From Treponema sp. (lineage in GTDB: Bacteria > Spirochaetota > Spirochaetia > Treponematales > Treponemataceae), in assembly GCA_017390125.1 (NCBI GenBank), contig JAFPCT010000088.1, positions 1 to 7,002 of the forward strand: a DNA stretch of 7,002 nucleotides, written 5' to 3'. This document shows, piece after piece, positions 1 to 7,002 of this stretch; the first letter of the stretch is position 1, and each line of letters opens with the position of its first letter. The notes below the pieces were generated by a model. That model saw only the letters and a program-made list of their open reading frames with translations. It had not been told where the DNA came from and searched no databases. The position numbers and the translations under genes were made by a program.

Positions 1-1434
1 AAGACAGATCTTCCCGGCGTTTCATGGGTTTCAAAACCAATCAGAAACTATGTTGAGACAGGTTCCATTGCTCACGTCATCGGCTATGTAGGAGATATCA
101 CAAAGGAAGAGATGAACGTAATGTACAACAAAGGATATACCCGAAAAAGTATTGTCGGAAAGACTGGAATCGAAAAACAGTACGACAGCCTTCTTCAGGG
201 AATTCCTGGACGTGAAAGCCGTACTGTAGACGTTCGAGGACGCATCATTTCTGACACTCCTGTTGTAGAACCGCCGCAGATGGGCAAAAACCTTATCCTT
301 ACCATTGATTCAGACATTCAGAAACTTGCAGAAAAAACTCTCGGAAACAGGGTAGGAGCGGTAGTTGTCCTTCGTCCTGGAAACGGTGAGATTCTGGCAA
401 TGGTTTCATATCCGTATTTTGACCCTAATATTTTTAATACTGATGAAGCCGGTGAATATTATCAGACTCTTACGGAAGATGAAAAGAATCAGCCTTTGGT
501 AAACCGCGTAGTAAATGCTGTATATCCTCCTGCGTCCACGTTTAAAATCATTATGAGTGCAGCAATGCTTCAGGAAGACGCATTTCCTGCAAACAAAAAA
601 ATTGAATGCAAGGGTTACCTTAAATACGGCGGACGAGTGTTCCATTGTCACGTTCATGCCCCTGGTCACGGCTGGCTGGATATGAACGGCGGTTTGGCTC
701 AGTCCTGTGACGTTTACTACTGGACAATCGGACGTGATTATCTTGGTATAAGCAAAATTGCCTCATATGCCAGAGAATTCGGCTTTGGACAAAGCTCTAA
801 AATAGACCTTCCGAGCCAGCAGACAGGTTTTGTTCCGACAGCCGAATGGAAGGAACGACGATATCACGAAAAATGGCTTGGCGGTGACACAATGTCTGCT
901 TCCATCGGTCAGGGATACTTGCTTGCGACACCTCTTCAGGTTGCAAACATGGCTGCAATGGTTACCAATGAAGGCGTAATTTACAAACCGCATCTTTTAA
1001 AAGAAGTCCGGGATCCTGTTACAAATGAAATCATTCAGGAAGTTAAGCCTGAAGTGCTGTTCAAGTCAAACATTTCAAGCGAAGTATGGAAGCAGGTTAA
1101 GGAATCAATGCTCTTTACAATTACAGACGGAACTCCGCAGTATCCTATGCACAATAAAATTGTTCAGGCCGCAGGTAAAACAGGTACAGCGGAAGTTGCG
1201 CCTTACAAAACCAGCTGGCATTCATGGATGGTTGCCTATGCGCCGTACGAAGCTCCGATAGAAGAGCAGGTTGTAGTTGCTACAATCGTTGAAGCCTGCA
1301 ACCCGTGGGAATGGTGGTCACCGTATGCGACAAACATAATTCTTCAGGGAATTTTTGCAAAGCAGACTTATGAAGAAGCCGTTCAGGCTCTGGGATTCAA
1401 TTACCTTATGAAAAACAGGACAAGACAGGAGTAG
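1..1434 (+). CDS. mrdA: Penicillin-binding protein 2 (peptidoglycan D,D-transpeptidase MrdA), 5'-truncated by the window edge
   Basis: This is the elongation-specific class B penicillin-binding protein. It cross-links new peptidoglycan strands in the periplasm as partner of RodA. The reading frame is open from base 1, giving 477 visible residues. The N-terminal membrane anchor and part of the pedestal domain, roughly 150 residues by comparison with E. coli PBP2, lie outside the window. The rest of the pedestal (dimerisation) domain is visible, including GKTGIE at residues 53-58, which is typical of PBP2. The transpeptidase domain follows. Its nucleophile motif is STFK (S179, K182), its second motif is SCD (235-237, the usual SxD form in PBP2), and its third motif is KTGTAE starting at K393. 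The ATG at 112 is internal: homology continues upstream of it and no ribosome binding site precedes it. The Cys/His-rich stretch at residues 203-223 is discussed in the findings. rodA follows after 3 nt. Identity as PBP2 rather than the division protein FtsI rests on the motifs and on the rodA neighbour. Confidence 0.95.
   Translation, partial: KTDLPGVSWVSKPIRNYVETGSIAHVIGYVGDITKEEMNVMYNKGYTRKSIVGKTGIEKQYDSLLQGIPGRESRTVDVRGRIISDTPVVEPPQMGKNLILTIDSDIQKLAEKTLGNRVGAVVVLRPGNGEILAMVSYPYFDPNIFNTDEAGEYYQTLTEDEKNQPLVNRVVNAVYPPASTFKIIMSAAMLQEDAFPANKKIECKGYLKYGGRVFHCHVHAPGHGWLDMNGGLAQSCDVYYWTIGRDYLGISKIASYAREFGFGQSSKIDLPSQQTGFVPTAEWKERRYHEKWLGGDTMSASIGQGYLLATPLQVANMAAMVTNEGVIYKPHLLKEVRDPVTNEIIQEVKPEVLFKSNISSEVWKQVKESMLFTITDGTPQYPMHNKIVQAAGKTGTAEVAPYKTSWHSWMVAYAPYEAPIEEQVVVATIVEACNPWEWWSPYATNIILQGIFAKQTYEEAVQALGFNYLMKNRTRQE
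1427..1431 (+). promoter_or_regulatory. Ribosome binding site of rodA, inside the end of mrdA
   Basis: AGGAG lies 6 nt before the ATG at 1438 and overlaps the last coding bases of mrdA. It fixes the rodA start and implies that ribosomes finishing mrdA reinitiate on rodA. Confidence 0.8.
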
Positions 1435-1437
1435 GGA

Positions 1438-2748
1438 ATGAAAACATCTTTTTTTGACCGTTTTGACTATATTTTGCTTCTGTGCGTGATAATCCTTTGT
1501 GCAACCGGAATCGCTTTCATTTATTCCTCAGGTATAAACTCTGAGGGAGTTCTAGTTACAAAAGAATATGTAAAGCAGATTGTATGGACCGGAATAGGGT
1601 TGTCTTTCCTAACTTTTTTCACTCTGTATGATTACAGAAAATACGAAAGAATAGGGTACTATTTTTATTTAATCATGATCCTCATTCTGATTTATACAAG
1701 AATTTTCGGACGTTATGTCAACGGTGCACGAAGCTGGCTCGGAATCGGAGATTTCGGTGTTCAGCCGTCAGAATTCTGCAAAATTTTCTTTACAATAGTT
1801 CTCGCAAAATATCTTGATGAATCTCTGAATGAAAATCAGTTGAAACGTTTCGTTGTTTCAATCATGCTGTTCATGCTGCCTTTCGGCTTGATTCTCATTC
1901 AGCCTGACCTGGGAACTGCAACTGTATACATACCTATCTTCTTTCTCATGTGCTTTATCGCTGGTATTCCTGTACGATACATTATATTCCTGCTTGGAAT
2001 TGGATTTTCAATGATTCTGTTTACAATTCTTCCTGTATGGAATGAATTCATCAAGCATAATTCCCTTGTATTTGTAAGTGCAATTACAAACACAAAATTA
2101 AAGATGATTCTTATTCTTGCAACTGCATCTATAAGCTTGATTTCAATCATCGTACGCCATTATTTCCATGGCTCAAAGTATTACTACTGGATTTCATTCG
2201 TATTTTCGATTATTGCTTTTGGTCTTATTCTTTCCACAGGAGCTTCAAAATTCCTTAAAGATTATCAGATCAAACGTCTTATCGTATTTATGGATCCTTC
2301 TGTAGATCCGCTTGGTTCCGGATGGAACATTATTCAGTCAAAAATCGCAATCGGTTCCGGAGGTCTGTTCGGACGTTCGTTCCTTCACGGAACCCAGAGC
2401 CATTACCGGTTCCTGCCTCAGCAGTCCACAGACTTTATATTCAGTATCCTTTCTGAAGAAATCGGTTTCATCGGCGGACTTCTTGTTTTCACGCTGTACA
2501 TGATAATAATGCTTAGAATTCTTGTAATCATTAAAAATACATCAAACCGATTCGGACTTTACATTGCATCCGGATTTTTGGGTATGTTCATGATTCATTT
2601 CTTCATCAATGTCGGAATGGTAATGGGTATAATGCCTATTACAGGTATTCCTCTGCTTTTTCTTTCTTACGGAGGATCATCCTTGCTTACTGCAATGAGC
2701 GCAATCGGTATCCTTATGAGCATCAATGTCCGAAAGCTTGAATTCTAA
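1438..2748 (+). CDS. rodA: Rod shape-determining protein RodA (SEDS peptidoglycan glycosyltransferase)
   Basis: RodA is a polytopic inner-membrane enzyme that polymerises lipid II into glycan strands during side-wall elongation, in complex with PBP2. The 436-residue product carries the SEDS signatures in order. GARSWLG is at 96-102, where W100 matches a conserved functional Trp. QPSE is at 109-112 and QPDLGTA at 155-161. The large extracytoplasmic loop spans about 285-333, with DPLGSGW at 290-296 and STDF at 330-333. D332 lies at the position, counted from the C-terminus, of the essential Asp described in other RodA proteins (inference). The C-terminal part, about 391-417, contains the GIPLLFLSYGGSS block. 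Hydrophobic segments are spread over the whole length. The protein is about 66 residues longer than E. coli RodA; the excess lies at about 202-272 and contains two extra hydrophobic segments. FtsW is the alternative member of the family, but the pairing with mrdA and the loop sequence favour RodA. The start is set by the AGGAG site, 3 nt after the mrdA stop. Confidence 0.95.
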   Translation: MKTSFFDRFDYILLLCVIILCATGIAFIYSSGINSEGVLVTKEYVKQIVWTGIGLSFLTFFTLYDYRKYERIGYYFYLIMILILIYTRIFGRYVNGARSWLGIGDFGVQPSEFCKIFFTIVLAKYLDESLNENQLKRFVVSIMLFMLPFGLILIQPDLGTATVYIPIFFLMCFIAGIPVRYIIFLLGIGFSMILFTILPVWNEFIKHNSLVFVSAITNTKLKMILILATASISLISIIVRHYFHGSKYYYWISFVFSIIAFGLILSTGASKFLKDYQIKRLIVFMDPSVDPLGSGWNIIQSKIAIGSGGLFGRSFLHGTQSHYRFLPQQSTDFIFSILSEEIGFIGGLLVFTLYMIIMLRILVIIKNTSNRFGLYIASGFLGMFMIHFFINVGMVMGIMPITGIPLLFLSYGGSSLLTAMSAIGILMSINVRKLEF

Positions 2749-2912
2749 TAAAAACAGCCAGGCAGGTTAGTTTAAAACATTCTTAAGGTGTATAAAATAA
2801 TATAACTGGTAGACAGAATATACGTTATGGATAGTTAATAAAACAAGCTGCCGGGGACTTTTTTACTCCTTACCATGGAATCACATGCACTAAAAACACA
2901 TATTTAGATTTT
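2749..2912. other. Convergent intergenic region between rodA and mfd
   Basis: This 164-bp AT-rich gap lies between two converging genes, where a bidirectional terminator would be expected. The best candidate is weak: CTAAA at 2890-2894 pairs with TTTAG at 2903-2907 and is followed by a T-run at 2909-2914. That is a 5-bp, mostly A-T stem with an 8-nt loop. A second T-run (2859-2864) follows a GC-rich patch (ccgggg) without a clear partner arm. No ORF or RNA gene is recognisable here. Confidence 0.5.
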
Positions 2913-5900
2913 TTATGCTATTTTCTCAAGGTTTTCCCGTATAAATTCACTCTTTTCCCTCAGACCGATTTTTCCCGCATTCAGAATAATCATATTCGGT
3001 TTTGCAGGATCAAGACGCACGTTTCCGGCCGCTTCAGCAATAAGCCTGAGCACTTTATCGATAGAAATGTCGCTTACCCTTGCAAATTCTACGGAAACAA
3101 GCCCCTGACGCTCTTTTATCGAAGATATGTTCAGTTTCTTGCAGAGAATCCTTATTTCCGCAAGAGACAGAAGACTTGAAACTTCATCAGGAATAGGACC
3201 AAAACGGTCAAGAAGCTCAACAACAACTCCGTCAAGTTCGCCGCGGGTTTCAACAGCAGCAATTTTCTTGTAAATTTCCATTTTAGTCTGGGGATTCTGG
3301 ACGTAGGTTTCTGGAATAAAGCCTGTATATTCAAGCTCAAGCAATGTCTCTGTCTGGCTTTTGTAATCTTCCTGAGCAACCAGATGATTCACAGCTTCAT
3401 TTAAAAGCCTCATGTACATATCAAAACCTACAGAATAAACGGAACCTGACTGATCCCGGCCAAGAAGGTTTCCTGCTCCACGAATCTCCATGTCTTTCAT
3501 TGCAATTTTAAATCCACTTCCCAATTCAGTAAAATCACTGATAACCTGAAGTCTTTTCATTGCAATTTCGCTCAAAGACCTGTTTCCCGGGTACAGCATG
3601 TATGCATAGGCTTTTCTGTCGCTTCTTCCAACCCGTCCTCGGAGCTGATAAAGCTGGCTGATGCCGTACATGTCAGCACGGTCAATGATTATCGTATTAA
3701 CATTCGGAATGTCGATTCCGTTCTCAATGATTGTAGTAGCAACAAGAACATGGAATCCACCCATCTTGAACCTACGGAAAATGTCGTCAAGCTCATCACT
3801 TGTCATCTGCCCGTGAGCAACATCAATCATCATTTCCGGCAAGAGCCGTTCCAGTTTGAGCCTTGTTTCATTCAGAGATTCAACACGATTATGAAGATAG
3901 AATACCTGGCCTCCGCGCTCAACCTCGCGGCGTATCGCAGAGCAAACCTTTTCATCGCTGTATTCGTCAATAATAGTTTCAATCGGCTTTCGAATCTGTG
4001 GAGGTGTTGTAAGAAGGCTCATGTCACGTATTTTCAAAAGACTCATGTGCAGAGTTCTAGGAATCGGCGTAGCAGACATGGCAAGACAGTCTATGTTGTT
4101 TTTCATTTCCTTAAGCTTTTCCTTATCTTTTACTCCGAAACGCTGCTCCTCATCAATTATCATAAGCCCGAGATTCTTGAACACAACGTCTTTCTGAATT
4201 ATGCGGTGGGTTCCAATAAGAATGTCAACCTGTCCTTCTTTCAAGGAAGCAAGAATCTTTTTCTGTTCCGCAGGAGAAACAAAACGGCTCATATGCGCAA
4301 TGCGCACCGGAAAATTTCGGAAACGCTCAACACAGGACTCATAATGCTGCTCTGCAAGTATTGTAGTCGGTGCAAGGAAGGCAACCTGTTTTCCGCCCAT
4401 AACAGCCTTAAATGCCGCCCTCATCGCAATTTCTGTTTTTCCGTAGCCTACGTCTCCGCAGACAAGCCTGTCCATAGGAACAGCTTTCTCCATGTCTTCC
4501 TTTATTTCCCGTGTTACAGTAATTTGATCAGGAGTATCTTCATAGGGGAACGCAGCCTCAAAGGTTGTCTGCCATTCAGTGTCTTTCGGAAACGGGAATC
4601 CCCTAGCAGCCTTTCTTCTGGAATAAAGAGAAATAAGTTTTTGTGCCAGATCTTCTACAGCCTTACGAACCTTATTCTTTCGGTTTTCCCAGGCCTTGCT
4701 GCCCAGACGGTCAAGGGAAGGCTTTTCCCCTTCACTACCTATATATCGCTGGACAAGATTTACCTGCTCGATCGGAACAAATACAAATTCTTCGTCCGCA
4801 TATTCAAGCTTGATGTAATCCCGTTCATTTCCCATTGATTTTACACGCTCAATGCCCTTGAAAAGGCCGATTCCGTAATTAACATGAACGACATAATCTC
4901 CTGGATTCAACTCTACGAATGTGTCGATTACCTGACTCTTTGCCTTATGCAGTGATTTCGGAACGTATTTTCTCCGCCCGAAAATCTCGTTTTCCTGAAT
5001 AACCCGCAGCTTAATATCAGGAACAGAAAAACCTTCTGAAACGGCCGCTCCATAAATCTTGATGAAAGGATAATCCTTCAATATCTCATTGATTCTGAGA
5101 GCCTGATTTTCATTGTCTGCAAAAACAAAGACAGACCAGCCTTCCTCCTGCATATTCAGAAGCTGTTCCTTAAGGAAATTTATGTTTCCAAAAAAACTTT
5201 GTGCCGGTTCAGCAGGAATTTGAATTATATGAACATTTTTTCCGTCCTCGCCAGTTTCTTCATTTTCATTTTCTTCAACGGCATTCTCATCCTCATCAGC
5301 CTTAAGGGTTCTGAACCGAACAGCTTTCTCAACTTTTCCGCAAAGATCCTCAAAAGTAAAATACATTTCCTCTGGCGGCATTACAGGAAGTTCTGGGCGG
5401 ACCTTACGGTACATACCTGTTAATTCCCGGGAAGTGTTTTCCGCAGAATTTGCAAGACGGTCATAATCAAAAAAGAAAACCCTCGTATTTTCGTCTATGT
5501 AATCAAAAATTGAATGACGCTCATCCCACAAAAGCGGATAGAAAAGCTCCTCGCCTTCACTCTGAGAAAAATTTCTGAGTTCAGAAAGAAGTTTATCCCG
5601 GTTTTTCTTTGCTTCTTCAGTAAAAGGCAGGCGCAAAGGATTGTCTTCCTTCGGATCTGCAAGTTTATTTTCAAGTATGTCTGTAAATTCCTTATTCCAG
5701 ATAACTTCCTTCATCGGATAAACAAGAATAGAATCCAGTTTCTGAACCGTAGACTGATTTTCCGGATAGAAAGATTTAATTTCCTCAATCCGGTCAAAAT
5801 CGAACACAATGCGGACAGCAAGCTCTTCAGCAGGAAGATAAATATCCAGAACCTCGCCCCTCAGACTGAATTCTCCAGGAAGCCCTACTCTAGGAACCCT

Positions 5901-6533
5901 TGTATAACCTATTTCAGAAAGCTTTGAGGCAATTTTCAATGTATCAAGCTCATCTCCTTTTTTTAGCCTGAAAATAAATGACCTGATGTACTCAGGAGGC
6001 GGCAGCGGAGTTTCGCAGACTCTTTCAGGAACAATGAAAATCTGCGGCTTAAGTTTCAATGTATCGGCAGCATCAGAAAAAGACGAGGCAAGTTTAGAAA
6101 GTGAACCGGCACGCGTTCCGAAAATCCGATTTCCTGCATTAACAGGCCTGTAAGGCAATGTTCCCCAGGCAGGAACAACAGTCACCTGCGCCTCCGGAAA
6201 ATTTGTCTCAATGTCTCCGCGCAAAGTCTCTGCGTCCCGCTCGGCCGGTACAACTACCAGAAGTTTTGAAGCGCCGGATGTGAATTTCTTTCCTTCCGAA
6301 AGTTTTATCGCTTGAGAAGAATACCCCGCTCTGTTATATTGTAAATAATTCTGCCAGAAGACTTTATTGTGCCTGAAATATTCCGCAAGGAAAAAACTTG
6401 CAAGAGAACCTTTTACCCCGAATACGTCCGTATTTCTGGTGCAGTTTTCAGAAGCAAGGAACGAAGCTCCGTTACGGAACGGTTCCCATGACTGAAGCTT
6501 CTGCTGAATTAAATTTGGTAATAATGAATTCAT
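2913..6533 (-). CDS. mfd: Transcription-repair coupling factor Mfd
   Basis: Mfd is a cytoplasmic ATP-driven DNA translocase. It pushes or removes stalled RNA polymerase at lesions and recruits UvrA for nucleotide excision repair. The product is 1206 residues, compared with 1148 in E. coli. The N-terminal UvrB-like modules (about 1-400) include VVPAWGTLPYRP (119-130) and PGEFSLRGEVLDIY (219-232). The RNA polymerase interaction domain lies at about 543-600 and starts with PGDYVVHVNYGIGLFKGIER. The RecG-like translocase follows: Walker A GDVGYGKT (693-700), DEEQ (795-798), SATPIPRT (820-827), IIENGIDIP (935-943) and LYQLRGRVGR (961-970). The C-terminal TRCF domain (about 1040-1160) regulates access to UvrA. 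All helicase motifs look intact. Two stretches exceed the usual family plan: about 57-88, and a very acidic linker at 412-432. The ATG at 6533 is preceded by a modest GGAA site (6541-6544, minus strand) with a 7-nt spacer. The gene appears monocistronic within the window, convergent with rodA and divergent from the gene at 6622. Confidence 0.97.
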   Translation of the reverse strand: MNSLLPNLIQQKLQSWEPFRNGASFLASENCTRNTDVFGVKGSLASFFLAEYFRHNKVFWQNYLQYNRAGYSSQAIKLSEGKKFTSGASKLLVVVPAERDAETLRGDIETNFPEAQVTVVPAWGTLPYRPVNAGNRIFGTRAGSLSKLASSFSDAADTLKLKPQIFIVPERVCETPLPPPEYIRSFIFRLKKGDELDTLKIASKLSEIGYTRVPRVGLPGEFSLRGEVLDIYLPAEELAVRIVFDFDRIEEIKSFYPENQSTVQKLDSILVYPMKEVIWNKEFTDILENKLADPKEDNPLRLPFTEEAKKNRDKLLSELRNFSQSEGEELFYPLLWDERHSIFDYIDENTRVFFFDYDRLANSAENTSRELTGMYRKVRPELPVMPPEEMYFTFEDLCGKVEKAVRFRTLKADEDENAVEENENEETGEDGKNVHIIQIPAEPAQSFFGNINFLKEQLLNMQEEGWSVFVFADNENQALRINEILKDYPFIKIYGAAVSEGFSVPDIKLRVIQENEIFGRRKYVPKSLHKAKSQVIDTFVELNPGDYVVHVNYGIGLFKGIERVKSMGNERDYIKLEYADEEFVFVPIEQVNLVQRYIGSEGEKPSLDRLGSKAWENRKNKVRKAVEDLAQKLISLYSRRKAARGFPFPKDTEWQTTFEAAFPYEDTPDQITVTREIKEDMEKAVPMDRLVCGDVGYGKTEIAMRAAFKAVMGGKQVAFLAPTTILAEQHYESCVERFRNFPVRIAHMSRFVSPAEQKKILASLKEGQVDILIGTHRIIQKDVVFKNLGLMIIDEEQRFGVKDKEKLKEMKNNIDCLAMSATPIPRTLHMSLLKIRDMSLLTTPPQIRKPIETIIDEYSDEKVCSAIRREVERGGQVFYLHNRVESLNETRLKLERLLPEMMIDVAHGQMTSDELDDIFRRFKMGGFHVLVATTIIENGIDIPNVNTIIIDRADMYGISQLYQLRGRVGRSDRKAYAYMLYPGNRSLSEIAMKRLQVISDFTELGSGFKIAMKDMEIRGAGNLLGRDQSGSVYSVGFDMYMRLLNEAVNHLVAQEDYKSQTETLLELEYTGFIPETYVQNPQTKMEIYKKIAAVETRGELDGVVVELLDRFGPIPDEVSSLLSLAEIRILCKKLNISSIKERQGLVSVEFARVSDISIDKVLRLIAEAAGNVRLDPAKPNMIILNAGKIGLREKSEFIRENLEKIA

Positions 6534-6621
6534 AAAAAATTTCCGATAATTAAAATAGTTAAACGGGTGGAAATCAATCCCGCTTTATGAGTTTCAAAAT
6601 AAGTCATGAAGGAGAAATACA
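6534..6621. promoter_or_regulatory. Divergent intergenic region with the start signals of mfd and the gene at 6622
   Basis: This 88-bp gap must hold promoters in both directions if neither gene is read from elsewhere. On the minus strand, TTGATT (6572-6577) and TTTAAT (6549-6554) are separated by 17 nt and resemble sigma-70 -35 and -10 boxes. The predicted start would leave mfd a leader of only about 9 nt, so this is a weak call. On the plus strand I see no convincing promoter pair. A CGGG/CCCG inverted repeat (6564-6567 and 6579-6582) lies in the middle, but four base pairs are too few to call an operator. Confidence 0.3.
6609..6614 (+). promoter_or_regulatory. Strong Shine-Dalgarno site deciding a TTG start
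   Basis: AAGGAG ends 7 nt before TTG at 6622. This is the best ribosome binding site in the window. The frame that begins at this TTG opens directly into a signal peptide, which supports the non-ATG start. Confidence 0.85.
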
Positions 6622-6684
6622 TTGAAACGCACTTCACTTGCTATTATAGCTTTTTTATTAGTTTTTGGACAGATTACATTCGCT
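6622..6684 (+). other. Predicted Sec signal peptide of the gene at 6622
   Basis: Residues 1-21 run from the basic start (MKR) through a hydrophobic core to ITFA, with Q22 as the likely first mature residue. The -3/-1 residues are Thr and Ala, which fit signal peptidase I. There is no lipobox Cys. Confidence 0.8.
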
Positions 6685-7002
6685 CAAAATAAAGTTGATG
6701 CCGCAGCTTTCAATGACATGAACCTCTCAATAAAATATTTTGACAAGACAATGTACTATCCTGGTAACGCAGATACAAACCCTGTATACGTTCATATTTC
6801 CATAAAGAACAATTCTCCTGAAACCCTGCGCTTCAAACTTGCAGACGACAGAATGTTCAGCTGCGACTTCAATGTATTTACAGTAAAAAACACTCAGCTT
6901 GAATCAACAAAATCAATAATCAGCAAGAGAACCACAAACCAGACTGTTTACTTCAGGGAAATCAGCCTTGAGACTGGCGAAGAATATTCTTTTGTAGAAA
7001 AC
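6622..7002 (+). CDS. Secreted protein with a possible BsuPI-like domain, 3'-truncated by the window edge
   Basis: The frame is open from TTG at 6622 to the last base, giving 127 visible residues with no stop. The protein starts MKRTSLAIIAF and has a typical Sec signal peptide: positive residues 2-3, a hydrophobic core at about 6-16, and a likely cleavage after TFA at residue 21. There is no Cys at the expected cleavage point, so it is probably not a lipoprotein but a periplasmic or exported protein. After residue 35 the sequence looks like a beta-sandwich: PVYVHISIKNNSPETLRF (54-71), DDRMFSCDFNVF (75-86), and LETGEEYSF (116-124). This order (a strand ending in NNS, an aromatic/Asp strand, then a 'L.. 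GE' strand) resembles the BsuPI intracellular proteinase inhibitor family. The resemblance is from memory and is modest; a generic Ig-like extracytoplasmic domain is the main alternative. The target and function are unknown. It is divergent from mfd and shows no visible functional link to it. Confidence 0.85.
   Translation, partial: MKRTSLAIIAFLLVFGQITFAQNKVDAAAFNDMNLSIKYFDKTMYYPGNADTNPVYVHISIKNNSPETLRFKLADDRMFSCDFNVFTVKNTQLESTKSIISKRTTNQTVYFREISLETGEEYSFVEN

Noticed and set aside
112..1434. ATG at 112 as the true start of the PBP2 gene
   Set aside because: The frame is open back to base 1, and the upstream residues (GSIAHVIGYVGDIT) are standard PBP2 pedestal sequence, so the gene begins outside the window.
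2890..2914. CTAAA/TTTAG hairpin followed by a T-run as the rodA terminator
   Set aside because: Five base pairs with only one G-C are too weak to call an intrinsic terminator; it is mentioned only as the best candidate in the gap.
3750..4838. Long open frame (362 codons) on the + strand inside mfd
   Set aside because: It lies wholly antisense to the most conserved translocase part of mfd. Its product is rich in Cys, His, Phe and Asn with no domain pattern, as expected from a reversed coding strand.
5514..5927. Open frame of 137 codons on the + strand inside mfd
   Set aside because: Antisense to mfd, with Phe/Arg/Lys-rich composition and no ribosome binding site or recognisable motif; a shadow.
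6564..6582. CGGG/CCCG inverted repeat in the divergent gap as an operator
   Set aside because: Only four base pairs match, with an 11-nt spacer; this is easily expected by chance.
6606..6692. ATG at 6606 as the start of the right-edge gene
   Set aside because: It is in a different frame that stops after 28 codons, and it overlaps the Shine-Dalgarno site that serves the TTG at 6622.
1..7002. Mobile, CRISPR or defence system
   Set aside because: All four genes are housekeeping or small exported proteins. I saw no repeat array, integrase, transposase, toxin pair or tRNA boundary.

Overview
The window is an ordinary-looking piece of bacterial chromosome. It holds the 3' part of a cell-elongation gene pair on the + strand (mrdA for PBP2, then rodA), a large mfd gene on the - strand, and the first 127 codons of a secreted small-protein gene on the + strand at the right edge. 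The proteins look most like those of spirochetes of the Treponema group: moderate GC, an extended RodA, and a Mfd with lineage-type insertions. That placement is a recognition-based inference and was not checked by a search.

Layout. Positions 1-1434 encode PBP2 (MrdA) without its N-terminus. The SxxK, SxD and KTG active-site motifs are all present. rodA (1438-2748) starts 3 nt after the mrdA stop, and its ribosome binding site lies inside the last mrdA codons, so the two are co-transcribed and probably translationally coupled. PBP2 is the transpeptidase and RodA the SEDS glycosyltransferase of the elongasome, so the pair makes one peptidoglycan synthase. A 164-bp convergent gap (2749-2912) with no convincing terminator separates rodA from mfd.

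mfd (6533 down to 2913, - strand) encodes a full-length transcription-repair coupling factor with UvrB-like N-terminal modules, an RNA polymerase interaction domain, a RecG-like translocase and a C-terminal TRCF domain. An 88-bp divergent gap separates it from a TTG-started gene at 6622. That gene has a strong Shine-Dalgarno site, a Sec signal peptide and a region resembling the BsuPI proteinase-inhibitor-type beta-sandwich family. It runs off the right edge.

I see no mobile element, CRISPR array, tRNA, rRNA or defence system. The points most worth a second look are variations in known proteins: a possible Cys/His-rich metal site in PBP2 where zinc sites are known in other PBP2s, an insertion in RodA of about 66-70 residues carrying two predicted membrane helices just before its catalytic loop, two insertions in Mfd, and the TTG-started secreted protein.
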